DNA of 40,992 bases from Thermoplasmatales archaeon (GTDB lineage: Archaea; Thermoplasmatota; E2; DHVEG-1): positions 1 through 40,992 of the forward strand of contig DAOVGR010000048.1 in the NCBI GenBank assembly GCA_030672305.1, in the 5' to 3' direction. Below the pieces are notes generated by a model, which was given only the letters and a program-made list of their open reading frames with translations, did not search any database and was not told the origin of the DNA. Below are positions 26,987-34,762 of this stretch, piece after piece (within the stretch, counting starts at the first letter, position 1; each line of letters opens with the position of its first letter). A program made the position numbers and the translations under genes.

Positions 26987-27047
26987 CACCTATATTATTA
27001 TTATGGGCTTCATCGTAATGTGACGTAATTGACGTAATTGACGTAAT
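26931..27047. repeat. Iteron-like 9-bp repeats in two opposed sets
   Basis: Four 9-bp units beginning TTACG lie head to tail at 26931-26966 (TTACGTGCA, TTACGTTTA, TTACGTGCA, TTACGAATG). Three identical TGACGTAAT units lie at 27021-27047 in the opposite sense, sharing the core TTACGT/ACGTAA. They flank the 3' end of the helicase gene. Iterons beside a replication helicase are a usual form of plasmid origin. Confidence 0.5.
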
Positions 27048-28349
27048 TACATATTTTAGTTTTAAATTATTTATAGCATCATCATCAATTGTAATTATTT
27101 TTTGTGTTTTACCTGCAATGAACTTAGGTGTTACCTCAAAACCTAAAGTTCTGATATGCCTTCCAATAGTCCTTGTATTTAATTTTTCAGCGTTCCATCC
27201 CTCAAATTCAACCATATGGTCTTTAATATTTCCAGAAGTAATTACTGGTGGTGTATAATCAGAATCAAGTGAAACTTGTTTCTCGTGTGCATCCAGTAAG
27301 TTAACATAAGTATTGATAATCTGACCATCAAAACTCATACTATTTTCTTCAATAATCTTCCTATTGGTATCTTGCACATATCCAATGAATTTAGTTAATC
27401 TATCCTTATCATTCAGGAATAATACTGTAAAGGGTGCATGAACTTGTTTAATTCGTGGTAATACTTGCCCAAAATCAACATTTATCATTTCATCAGTGTT
27501 AATATTTTCCCAGTTCTTGAAACGATACATTAGCAACTTATTTTGCAGTTCTTGTCTTTTCTCAAAAAAACTTTTTGTAAGGTCTATTGGTATATCAGTT
27601 CTACCTGTTGTTTTCAAGATTTCAGTTACACAACGGGATTCAAGTGCTTTATCTTTAAATCTATCTCTTGTTGCAAGTATTTTAGGGCAAAATGGGTCAA
27701 ATGCCCTAACATTTTCATAATTTCCATCTTGACAGCGTAGTACACTTTTCCCTCGCTGGTATCCATTGTTCAAGATTTGGATTATTGCTTCGCTGTCATC
27801 ACTACTTTTAAGGTTGAACTCGTCAAATATTGCAGTACCTCGCCATTTGTCAATAACTCTATAAATCGGTGCAACGCTTACTGCACCACCTACAAATAAT
27901 GGTTTGTAACAAATCCCTCCAATTACATCAAGGTATCGTGTTTTTCCAGTTCCATAATCTCCAAGACACCTAAGATATGGTAATGTGTTGATTTTATCCA
28001 TAAGTCGGGAAAGTAGTACATACCATGTTGCTTTCTGCAAGTGTTCTTCGCTTACATCAAGCCATGTTTTTATGAAACTTTTTATTTCCAATTCAAGGTC
28101 ATCTTCTGTTCCATATGGAATTGCAGCACTTGGTAGCAATATCGTTCCTTTCTGCAAAAGTTCATCATTGCTCGGGATATATCTATAAACCCCGTCTTCT
28201 ATGTAATCTATGGGTATTGTGTCTTGTTTTTTTGTGTCCCATCCAAGATAATTTGTCTTTTTGGTTGTTGGATTGTAAACCTGTTCATAGAGTACGTCAT
28301 GGTACAGGATTTTACTTGTTCGGATTAAAGGTAGAGCATCATCCGTCAT
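26973..28349 (-). CDS. AAA+ ATPase, probable replicative helicase of the mobile element
   Basis: A 458-residue protein. A strand-rich N-terminal region (1-85) precedes an ATPase core with Walker A GDYGTGKT (130-137), Walker B AIFDEFN (173-179) and a sensor/arginine region LATRDRFKDKALESR (225-239). The C-terminal third contains a probable winged-helix domain (about 375-440, LNTRTIGRHIRTLGFEVTP). This order, ATPase then winged helix, fits plasmid or viral replication helicases, either MCM-like or superfamily 3-like; the exact family is not resolved. The protein ends in ITSITSITS, encoded by the TGACGTAAT repeats. Its start overlaps the stop of the 62-residue gene. Confidence 0.7.
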   Translation of the reverse strand: MTDDALPLIRTSKILYHDVLYEQVYNPTTKKTNYLGWDTKKQDTIPIDYIEDGVYRYIPSNDELLQKGTILLPSAAIPYGTEDDLELEIKSFIKTWLDVSEEHLQKATWYVLLSRLMDKINTLPYLRCLGDYGTGKTRYLDVIGGICYKPLFVGGAVSVAPIYRVIDKWRGTAIFDEFNLKSSDDSEAIIQILNNGYQRGKSVLRCQDGNYENVRAFDPFCPKILATRDRFKDKALESRCVTEILKTTGRTDIPIDLTKSFFEKRQELQNKLLMYRFKNWENINTDEMINVDFGQVLPRIKQVHAPFTVLFLNDKDRLTKFIGYVQDTNRKIIEENSMSFDGQIINTYVNLLDAHEKQVSLDSDYTPPVITSGNIKDHMVEFEGWNAEKLNTRTIGRHIRTLGFEVTPKFIAGKTQKIITIDDDAINNLKLKYVITSITSITSHYDEAHNNNIGDECD

Positions 28350-28537
28350 TATACTCCACCCTGTTCAATCACTCGTATAACCCTGTTAAAAGGTATCAAC
28401 TGATACCATCCTTTGACGTCTTGGATTATTATCGCATTGGTCAGTATCTCTGTGCATTGACCATCTTTTCGTGTTACTCTGTCGCCATCATCAAAATAGA
28501 TGCTTACCTGTTTCCCGATTAGTGCTTCAGTTGACAT
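28349..28537 (-). CDS. 62-residue SH3-like small protein
   Basis: A small protein of beta character (IGKQVSIYFDDGDRVTRKDGQC, then AIIIQDVKGWYQLIPFNRVIRVI), the pattern of an SH3- or Sm-like barrel. The ATG at 28537 follows GGAGAGGG and lies within the last codons of the ribbon-helix-helix gene; its own stop meets the helicase start. No named family. Confidence 0.55.
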   Translation of the reverse strand: MSTEALIGKQVSIYFDDGDRVTRKDGQCTEILTNAIIIQDVKGWYQLIPFNRVIRVIEQGGV

Positions 28538-28746
28538 TCCTGCCCTCTCCTGACCAATTCTTCAATTGTTTGATTTCCATCCCAAGTTTGGATGTATCTT
28601 GCTATCGCCATCCTCATTAGTTCTGAGCGATGACATCCGAGTTCGTGGCTTAACCTGCTCAGGTCTTTCAATATTTTACCCGTCAGATTTACGCTTGTCT
28701 GCTTCATATATTCAGTTTTTCTACTATTTTTCCGTTTTTTGTACAT
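28519..28746 (-). CDS. Ribbon-helix-helix DNA-binding protein (CopG-like)
   Basis: A 75-residue protein with a basic N-terminus and a ribbon-helix-helix core from about 14 to 55: the strand KQTSVNLTGKIL, helix DLSRLSHELG, the turn CHRSE and helix LMRMAIARYIQTW. Proteins of this type bind DNA as dimers and often control plasmid copy number or the promoters of their own operon. A shorter form starting at Met14 is possible. It heads the helicase-miniprotein transcription unit; 231 bases of non-coding DNA upstream hold its promoter and the weak palindrome CTTAATTAAG (28786-28795). Confidence 0.72.
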   Translation of the reverse strand: MYKKRKNSRKTEYMKQTSVNLTGKILKDLSRLSHELGCHRSELMRMAIARYIQTWDGNQTIEELVRRGQECQLKH

Positions 28747-28977
28747 TTTTATCGTTTCTGTAAAATTGTGTTCTACTGTTTAATACTTAATTAAGCAACT
28801 CGTAATACAGCCGTGTTAACCATTACCCCGTGCTAAGGGGAACATTTTGTAATATTTGTAATACAAAATAATACTCAACAGAGGAAAAAAGGGAAATTGA
28901 ATTAAAAAAGCAATTAAAACAGACCAAAAAATAAAAAACGGGTTCCGTTTTTATAAGGGAAAAAAGGTGAGTAGGAA

Positions 28978-29415
28978 TCAGATTTTATACTTCTTTTTAT
29001 AATAAACTGGTAACTTATCTATACCCTTCTTTGTAAAACATATAAGTTTATCACTTGGTGTTCTTTTTACTCTGACTTGTTTAATCAATTCTTTCTCTCT
29101 CATGTTCTTAATAGCTCTTGAAAAGGATACCTTTAAACAACTGTCATCCCATTGATTAAGAAGTCTATCCCTATCCATCATACTTGCACTCATCATTTTT
29201 AATTGTAGATATGGTTCTTTCTCAAGTCTTTCTTTCGTTGTTAACTTATGGATTTTTAGTTCCTTTCTAAGTATTGTATAGATTATTGATTTATACAGAT
29301 AGTTTGTAGATTCTCCTTTGTCGTTTCTAAATGTAGCCCAAGAAGAATCTATCAGTTCCTTAAACATTATTACGAGTATCTTACCTTGTAGTTTACTTAA
29401 TCTTTCATCTATCAT
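28978..29415 (-). CDS. Winged-helix DNA-binding protein
   Basis: A 145-residue protein with a helical N-terminal part (about 1-45, LQGKILVIMFKELIDSSWATF). The C-terminal winged helix (about 90-145) has SFSRAIKNMREKELIKQVRVKRTPSDKLICFTKKG, in the manner of MarR/PadR-like regulators. It is the gene nearest the palindrome clusters at 29426-29609 and is likely to bind them, controlling itself and perhaps the integrase or replication. No ribosome site is evident; the palindrome sits 11 bases upstream of the start. Confidence 0.65.
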   Translation of the reverse strand: MIDERLSKLQGKILVIMFKELIDSSWATFRNDKGESTNYLYKSIIYTILRKELKIHKLTTKERLEKEPYLQLKMMSASMMDRDRLLNQWDDSCLKVSFSRAIKNMREKELIKQVRVKRTPSDKLICFTKKGIDKLPVYYKKKYKI

Positions 29416-29425
29416 ACTTGTAGTT

Positions 29426-29450
29426 AATGTTAATTTAATATATTAACATT
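29426..29450. promoter_or_regulatory. 25-bp inverted repeat before the winged-helix gene
   Basis: AATGTTAAT (29426-29434) and ATTAACATT (29442-29450) form perfect 9-bp arms around a seven-base AT-rich centre. Its place 11 bases before the start codon suits an operator that overlaps the promoter or transcript start. Confidence 0.5.
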
Positions 29451-29477
29451 AGTATCTATAAAAACATTTAAGAAGTT

Positions 29478-29609
29478 GTTCACTTAGTGAACAACCTCAC
29501 ACAAAGGGACAATGAATTCAAACAAGAAACAGATAATATTTTGGCGGTACAAAAACATCTACAAAACTGTTCACTTAGTGAACACTTTACTTTTGTTCAC
29601 CATGTGAAC
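29478..29609. promoter_or_regulatory. Three GTTCAC-N3-GTGAAC palindromes
   Basis: Two identical copies of GTTCACTTAGTGAAC (29478-29492 and 29569-29583) and a variant GTTCACCATGTGAAC (29595-29609) lie in the 225-bp gap between the integrase and the winged-helix gene. Start-to-start distances are 91 and 26 bases. The first copy extends to TTGTTCAC...GTGAACAA. Confidence 0.65.
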
Positions 29610-29640
29610 GAAAGTCTACTGGGGAAAAAAGGGATAAGGA

Positions 29641-30741
29641 TTATATTAGCCCTCGTCTTTCTGCTTCTTCATATGCATCTTTATATTCTGGGTCTGTCAT
29701 TTTAAGTTCCTCTGTAAACCGATTGATTACCCATTCCATTCCTTTAATGGTCTTCTCCATTTTACTTATCTTTGCTTCCTGTTTCTTAACGAGTGAATCC
29801 CTTTCTGATTTCACAATATCAAATGTTTCAACTGATTCAACCTTACCTTGTATCTTATTTTTAAGGTCATCAAAATTACGAAGGTCATATTGCTTTCGTC
29901 TTTCAGATACTGTCCAAGGTTCCCATCCGAATATTTTACTTATCTCGCTATCATCATAAGTAGGGTTACGACTTGAGAAATATATTGTTGCTCTTGTTTT
30001 ACGGAAACAATGAGGGGAAAGAGTACCTTTGATACTGGTATATTTCTTTACGATTACCATTTTGTTATTGATACTTGTAGTATTCATCCTGTTATGATAG
30101 TTTTTAGGGTCATGGCTAATCCAAAGGGGTGTATCTGGTTTATTTTTATATGGATGGTTTTCAAGCCATCTATTAAGCAGTTTAGGGGTTTCTGGTAGTG
30201 GTACTCTACGGGGTTGTGTCTTACTATCTGTTAGTGTTATTGTTACTGTGCCTTCATCATCTATATCTACATCTTTAATATTCATCTGCATTATTTCATT
30301 AGGTCTTGCTCCAGATAGATATAGGGTTTCAAAAAGTGCAGACCACTTAAAATCAGATTTCAGGAATTGTATCATTTTATTATATTCTTCATCTGTGATT
30401 AAGTATTTTTTTACATCAGGGTCTTGTTGTTTTCGTATCATTTTTGCTGTTGGGTATTCAAACCATTCCATGTTTTCTGGTCGTTCCCTTTTCTTTAAAT
30501 TAAAAAGCCATCTGTAAAACTTTATTAGTCTTGCAGAGTAAACGGTTCTTGTTCCTACTGTTTTGATTGTACCTATATATCCTTGTGTATCAGTTCCAGT
30601 TATATCCTTTAAATTCTTATTCTTGGTGTATCTTATTAGATTATCAATAGTGTTTATATCTTGATAGATAGTCTTTTTACTGATACTATTTGCCTGTCTA
30701 TACTCCTTATATTTCTCTAAAATTTCTTTATTTGTTTCCAT
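29641..30741 (-). CDS. Tyrosine recombinase / integrase
   Basis: A 366-residue integrase. An N-terminal SAM-like core-binding domain (about 1-90) precedes the catalytic domain. The active site is visible: Arg146 in SGARPNE, a lysine in the SKTQPRR hairpin (K174), H244-x-x-R247 in PHCFRKTRAT, a tryptophan (W273) in place of the usual second histidine, and nucleophile Tyr285 in RRKQYDL. The tail (about 300-366) is a helical coiled coil. It is of the XerA/phage-integrase type used by archaeal integrative elements. It is the first gene of the element on the minus strand, followed by the operator region. Confidence 0.9.
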   Translation of the reverse strand: METNKEILEKYKEYRQANSISKKTIYQDINTIDNLIRYTKNKNLKDITGTDTQGYIGTIKTVGTRTVYSARLIKFYRWLFNLKKRERPENMEWFEYPTAKMIRKQQDPDVKKYLITDEEYNKMIQFLKSDFKWSALFETLYLSGARPNEIMQMNIKDVDIDDEGTVTITLTDSKTQPRRVPLPETPKLLNRWLENHPYKNKPDTPLWISHDPKNYHNRMNTTSINNKMVIVKKYTSIKGTLSPHCFRKTRATIYFSSRNPTYDDSEISKIFGWEPWTVSERRKQYDLRNFDDLKNKIQGKVESVETFDIVKSERDSLVKKQEAKISKMEKTIKGMEWVINRFTEELKMTDPEYKDAYEEAERRGLI

Positions 30742-30917
30742 ATTTCCACCATCATTATCATATCTAATGTGTTATGTCTATATAAAACTTATTATTTTAA
30801 CTCTAAACAGATATTAATAGTATAAATATTCATCTATCTCCATAAGATTTTACATTTTTATCAAAACTTTATTAATGCTACATTTCATTTAGAATCAAAT
30901 GTAGATGGTGAGTTTTT

Positions 30918-31790
30918 ATGGTTAAATACAGCGGTTCTAGATATAAAAATATGAATATTTTACTAAAAGATCTTAATAATTCTGATTGGAGCATTAGAGC
31001 AAAAGCTGTTTATAATTTAAAGAAGTATAAAAATTCAAAGGTTTTAGATGCCTTAATTGATAAGCTTGAAGATAAAAATGTAAATGTATGGATTTCAGTT
31101 GCTAATGTTTTAAAGAATAGAAAGGATCCTAGAATCATTGATTCGTTTATAAAAACGCTTAAAGATAGGCGTGATGAAATTCGATGGCATTCTGTTTATT
31201 TTTTAGGTGAAATTGGGGATAATAAAGCAGTAGATCCAATAATTAAAAAATTAAATGACAAAAGTTTAGATGTCCGTATTAATGCGGCTAAGGCTCTTGG
31301 TAAAATTGGAGACATAACAGCAATTGGTGCTTTAATAAAAGCATTGGATGATCAAAATCCTATTGTTCGCAAGGAAGCAATATCCTCACTAAATCTTCTT
31401 GCCCCATCTGAATCTGTTAAAGGATTAATCAATTCCTTAAATGATCAAGATAAGGGTGTTAGATCTCTTGCAGCAATTGTTTTAGGTAAAACACATACTA
31501 TTGAAGCATTTGATAATTTGATAGATTCTCTCAATGATATTGAAAGTATCGTTAGAGTCTCTGCTGTTTATGCACTTGATAAAATCGGTGATGAGCAAGC
31601 TGTTAAACCATTAATAAAGGCATTAAGAGACCCTTATTGGGAAGTAAGAAGTGATGCTGCAATCGCACTTGGAAAAATTGGTAACACTGATGCTATCGTT
31701 CCTCTAATGGAAATCCTAAAAGATGATAATAATTTTGTTAGAAAAAGCGCTGCAAAGGCACTTGAAAAATTTGACATATTTAAAAAATAA
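30918..31790 (+). CDS. HEAT-repeat protein (PBS-lyase type)
   Basis: A 290-residue protein built of about nine HEAT repeats of 31 residues (LIKALDDQNPIVRKEAISSL, with D-x-x-x-x-VR-x-x-A-A-x-A-L-G-K-I-G repeating from about 45 to 285). Such proteins form curved scaffolds for partner binding. The family includes phycobilin lyases, but no chromophore pathway is suggested here. GGTGAG precedes the ATG. It is likely cotranscribed with the flavoprotein gene that starts nine bases later. Confidence 0.85.
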   Translation: MVKYSGSRYKNMNILLKDLNNSDWSIRAKAVYNLKKYKNSKVLDALIDKLEDKNVNVWISVANVLKNRKDPRIIDSFIKTLKDRRDEIRWHSVYFLGEIGDNKAVDPIIKKLNDKSLDVRINAAKALGKIGDITAIGALIKALDDQNPIVRKEAISSLNLLAPSESVKGLINSLNDQDKGVRSLAAIVLGKTHTIEAFDNLIDSLNDIESIVRVSAVYALDKIGDEQAVKPLIKALRDPYWEVRSDAAIALGKIGNTDAIVPLMEILKDDNNFVRKSAAKALEKFDIFKK

Positions 31791-31799
31791 TTATATCAT

Positions 31800-32960
31800 A
31801 TGAATGAGTATAATATTGTAATAATTGGAGCAGGACCGGCTGGTAGCTTTCTAGCTTATAAGTTAGGTTGTCAAGGAATTTCTGTACTACTTTTGGAAAA
31901 AGAAAATTTTCCAAGATATAAAATCTGTGCCGGAGGGCTTGCTAAAAAATCTTATGATATAGTATTTTCAGAAAATAAAGATATTAAAAAGATAGTTGAA
32001 AAAAAGGTAAGAAAAGGACTATATGTAAGAAATAAAAAGTTAACATTTACAGATGCAAAAAAGGATCTAATCTATATGATCTATCGATCTGAGCTTGATA
32101 ATTTTCTTGTAAAAATGGCAGTTGACAAATCAGTTCATTTCAAGGATAATATAACAATTAAAAATATCAATAGAAATGATAACAAAATCATTTATACAGA
32201 TAAAAATACAGAGCATAAAGTTAATTATGATATTTTAGTAGGTGCTTGGGGAAGTAACAAAAAATTAAATAGATTTGTTGATTTAATTCCTTTCGAAAGT
32301 TATGCAGTGTCATCTACTTGGGAAGGACCTGCTGGACCTAAATATAGTAAATATTCAAATGAGTATGCTGTTTGTCAGATAATTAAAGGTTATCGAGGTA
32401 TTGCTGGTTATATTTTTCCAAAATCAGAGATGATTACAGCTGGTCTTTTCACATCATTAAACTCTACTACTAATTTAAAAAAAATGTGGAAGGAGCTTAT
32501 GGATTTCTGGAAACTTGATAAAAATATAAAGCCAAGATATGCTCTAATTCCAATTAGAGATTTTAAAAAACCAATTGCTAGAAATAACATTCTACTTGTT
32601 GGTGATGCTGCAGGACTTGCAGATCCTTTTACAGGAGAAGGAATTTATTATGCTCTGAAAAGTAGCATTATTGCTTCAAATGAAATTCAAAAATATTTGA
32701 AAAATAAAGAGTATGATCTATCCTATGAATATAATAAAAATATTAATCTTAGTTTTAATGAAATACAGAAATGGGGTAAGTTCTATGAATTTTTATTTCA
32801 ACATTTAACAAATCTATCTTTCTGGTTTGGTTCAGAATGTTTCATTGGAAACGAAATTATAAATTCTTTTGTTACAGGTGAAATCAAGTATAATGAAATT
32901 TTAAAAATAATAAAATTTTCTATAGATAGAATTTTTAATACTGATATAAAAATCGAATAG
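31800..32960 (+). CDS. Geranylgeranyl-reductase family FAD-dependent oxidoreductase
   Basis: A 386-residue flavoprotein. The FAD-binding Rossmann motif is IIGAGPAGSFLAYKLG (9-24), followed by the family-specific PRYKICAGGL (about 39-48) and the second FAD motif LLVGDAAGLADPFTGEGIYYAL. Family members saturate isoprenoid chains: archaeol ether-lipid precursors, menaquinone side chains or chlorophyll phytyl. In an archaeon the likely target is a membrane lipid or quinone. No ferredoxin gene is adjacent. The ATG is nine bases after the HEAT gene and has no ribosome site, so expression probably depends on that gene. Confidence 0.85.
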   Translation: MNEYNIVIIGAGPAGSFLAYKLGCQGISVLLLEKENFPRYKICAGGLAKKSYDIVFSENKDIKKIVEKKVRKGLYVRNKKLTFTDAKKDLIYMIYRSELDNFLVKMAVDKSVHFKDNITIKNINRNDNKIIYTDKNTEHKVNYDILVGAWGSNKKLNRFVDLIPFESYAVSSTWEGPAGPKYSKYSNEYAVCQIIKGYRGIAGYIFPKSEMITAGLFTSLNSTTNLKKMWKELMDFWKLDKNIKPRYALIPIRDFKKPIARNNILLVGDAAGLADPFTGEGIYYALKSSIIASNEIQKYLKNKEYDLSYEYNKNINLSFNEIQKWGKFYEFLFQHLTNLSFWFGSECFIGNEIINSFVTGEIKYNEILKIIKFSIDRIFNTDIKIE

Positions 32961-33035
32961 AAAATACTTATAATTGATTTTTTTCGATATGTTTAATAAG
33001 GATATTATTTTTTAACCGTCTGGAGGAGAATAAAT

Positions 33036-33746
33036 ATGAAATTATGTAAAATTAGTATGCTAATGATAGGTGTACTTGTGCTGCTTCTATCAAGTATAAC
33101 TGTATCAGCAGAAACAGAAACTGATCCAACAGGCGATGTGTATCACGCGAAAATGATTGACTCAGTGTGGTCTTATCAACTAAGTGTTGATTCAAAACCA
33201 TATATCGATATTACAGAATTAACTTATACAATAAGTGGAGGTCAATTAACTTTATCAATGAAAGTTTCTGGAAATATACAATCTTCAGAAAATATTGCAT
33301 ATATGGCCTGGTTTAATACTTCAGATGCTACTTACCAGATGTATCTGATTAATGACCAGAAGCTTGTTATGGGAATGAACACAGAAAATGGAAGTATGCC
33401 TGTTATGAATTCAGATATTACAATATCAGGTGATACTATAACTTGTTCAATTGAATTAGTTGGAACTGATGATACAAGTTTAGAGTTCTGGGGATCTGCG
33501 ATGGAATATACAGAAATAGGCATTAAAAATTCAGAGTGGTGGGGAGATTTTACTCCTGGAACTTATGCACCATTCTGGGGTCAAGATGGTGACGGAGATG
33601 GCGATGGTGATACCAATGGAGGCGGTGATGTTAATGGAGATGGAAGCGGCAGTGGTACAGATGGCGATGGCACACCTGGATTTGAAGCAATAGCAGTAAT
33701 TACAGCACTAGCAATAGCAATCATTATTTTGAGAAGAAGAAAATAA
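33036..33746 (+). CDS. Secreted surface protein with PGF-CTERM sorting signal
   Basis: A 236-residue exported protein: signal peptide 1-25, a beta-sandwich-like domain (about 30-185), a linker rich in Asp and Gly (about 190-212) and the tail TPGFEAIAVITALAIAIIILRRRK. This tail has the PGF-CTERM pattern (PGF, hydrophobic helix, basic cluster). Archaeosortase A cleaves that tail and attaches the chain to lipid. The sortase itself is not in this window. GGAGG lies nine bases before the ATG. The function of the folded domain is unknown; a carbohydrate-binding-like role is possible. Confidence 0.85.
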   Translation: MKLCKISMLMIGVLVLLLSSITVSAETETDPTGDVYHAKMIDSVWSYQLSVDSKPYIDITELTYTISGGQLTLSMKVSGNIQSSENIAYMAWFNTSDATYQMYLINDQKLVMGMNTENGSMPVMNSDITISGDTITCSIELVGTDDTSLEFWGSAMEYTEIGIKNSEWWGDFTPGTYAPFWGQDGDGDGDGDTNGGGDVNGDGSGSGTDGDGTPGFEAIAVITALAIAIIILRRRK

Positions 33747-33774
33747 AAAAAACATTCTTTTCAAAATTTCTTTT

Positions 33775-34524
33775 TTATTTTAATTTCTTTACAATAGGAT
33801 TAACAACTTCTTTTTTAAAATATGTTAACTCAGCTTTACATCGCTCTATTTCATGCCAGGACGCAGGTCCAGATGATGATAAAAACGCAGTTCTACTACC
33901 TGCAAATTGAGCTTTAAGCTGGTTAATAAAATACAGACCAAAATTGTTGATAATTGCTTTTTTTGAGGCACCTAAAATTAGACCTAACATTACTTTTGGA
34001 TACTTTGACTTATTTATTTCACTCCAGTCCTTACCCTTGATATCCCGAATTAACAATTCTTCCCCAATCTTTCTTTTTTTTATTGTTTGAAGGTATTTTT
34101 TTGCAGATTTATCTATTTCTTTATTTAACAAACTGTCTTCAAAATCTGTTCTGTATTTACCAGGATTTTTTAAAATTGCTTCATAAAATGCTTGATCTCT
34201 AACATACTCTTCATCTAGATACCTTATGTAGTGGCTTGGAGATTCATAAACCTTTTTTATTGGTGGAGTACTTATGGATGAAAGAAATCTATCTCTAATA
34301 CGTAAATCTTCAAATGGTTTTTGACGATATATTGGAAGTGCCTTTTGTTTTAAGGTTTTATTATCAGTACAATATTCAGTCCACCCAACAATATCAATTT
34401 GGAAGCGTTTTATTGCCTTCTTTAATAAATTACTGATGGGTAAGCTCTGTTTAAGTTTATCATATTCAGAAATATTACTTGATACTATTTTGGAATTTTT
34501 CTTTGTTATCTCAGAATTATTCAT
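33775..34524 (-). CDS. Cytoplasmic protein of unknown function
   Basis: A 249-residue basic, mostly helical protein with no signal peptide or membrane helix. Notable stretches are FEDLRIRDRFLSSISTPP (about 71-88), YPKVMLGLILGASKKAIINN near 180 and the C-terminal SSSGPASWHEIERCKAEL. Families I can recognise do not fit. Its 3' end converges on the PGF-CTERM gene across a 28-base T-rich gap, which probably carries the terminators of both. Confidence 0.6.
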   Translation of the reverse strand: MNNSEITKKNSKIVSSNISEYDKLKQSLPISNLLKKAIKRFQIDIVGWTEYCTDNKTLKQKALPIYRQKPFEDLRIRDRFLSSISTPPIKKVYESPSHYIRYLDEEYVRDQAFYEAILKNPGKYRTDFEDSLLNKEIDKSAKKYLQTIKKRKIGEELLIRDIKGKDWSEINKSKYPKVMLGLILGASKKAIINNFGLYFINQLKAQFAGSRTAFLSSSGPASWHEIERCKAELTYFKKEVVNPIVKKLK

Positions 34525-34712
34525 TAACTTACTTTAGAAAAAAAGTATTCTTAAAGATTTCGTTCAAACATTTAATTATTGAACAAATTAGAATTATAAT
34601 TTAAAAAAATTGATTCAATTTAAAATTAAAAAAGGAGTATCATGATATATGTACAAAAATTTGAAAATAAGATTCATATAATATTTTATAATTTAACACT
34701 TTAAAATAAAGA

Positions 34713-34720
34713 TTTATATA
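34713..34720 (+). promoter_or_regulatory. TATA box of the 1340-residue secreted protein
   Basis: TTTATATA predicts a start near 34741, giving a very short leader that begins just before the GGGGG ribosome site at 34750-34754. Confidence 0.45.
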
Positions 34721-34762
34721 CTGTAATATGGATAGATATACTAATTATTGGGGGCAAAAATT

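Larger units (their letters stand above)
25218..30741 (-). mobile_element. Integrated plasmid- or virus-like element with tyrosine integrase and AAA+ helicase
   Basis: All genes from the integrase (30741) down to the zinc-ribbon gene ending at 25218 lie on the minus strand and are densely packed. The order is: integrase, winged-helix protein, ribbon-helix-helix protein, small SH3-like protein, AAA+ helicase, then ten miniproteins with overlapping stops and starts. This matches integrated archaeal plasmids or small viruses. Capsid-like genes are not recognised, so a virus is not shown. The outer limits are inferred from gene content; no att repeat or tRNA was found at either end. Confidence 0.65.

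Noticed and set aside
30878-30904. 8-bp inverted repeat CTACATTT/AAATGTAG before the HEAT gene
   Set aside because: Short arms in AT-rich DNA; no second copy and no clear link to the integrase, so not called as an att site or operator.
33585-33680. GAT/GGT-rich tract that could be a DNA repeat element
   Set aside because: It encodes the Asp/Gly linker before the PGF-CTERM tail.
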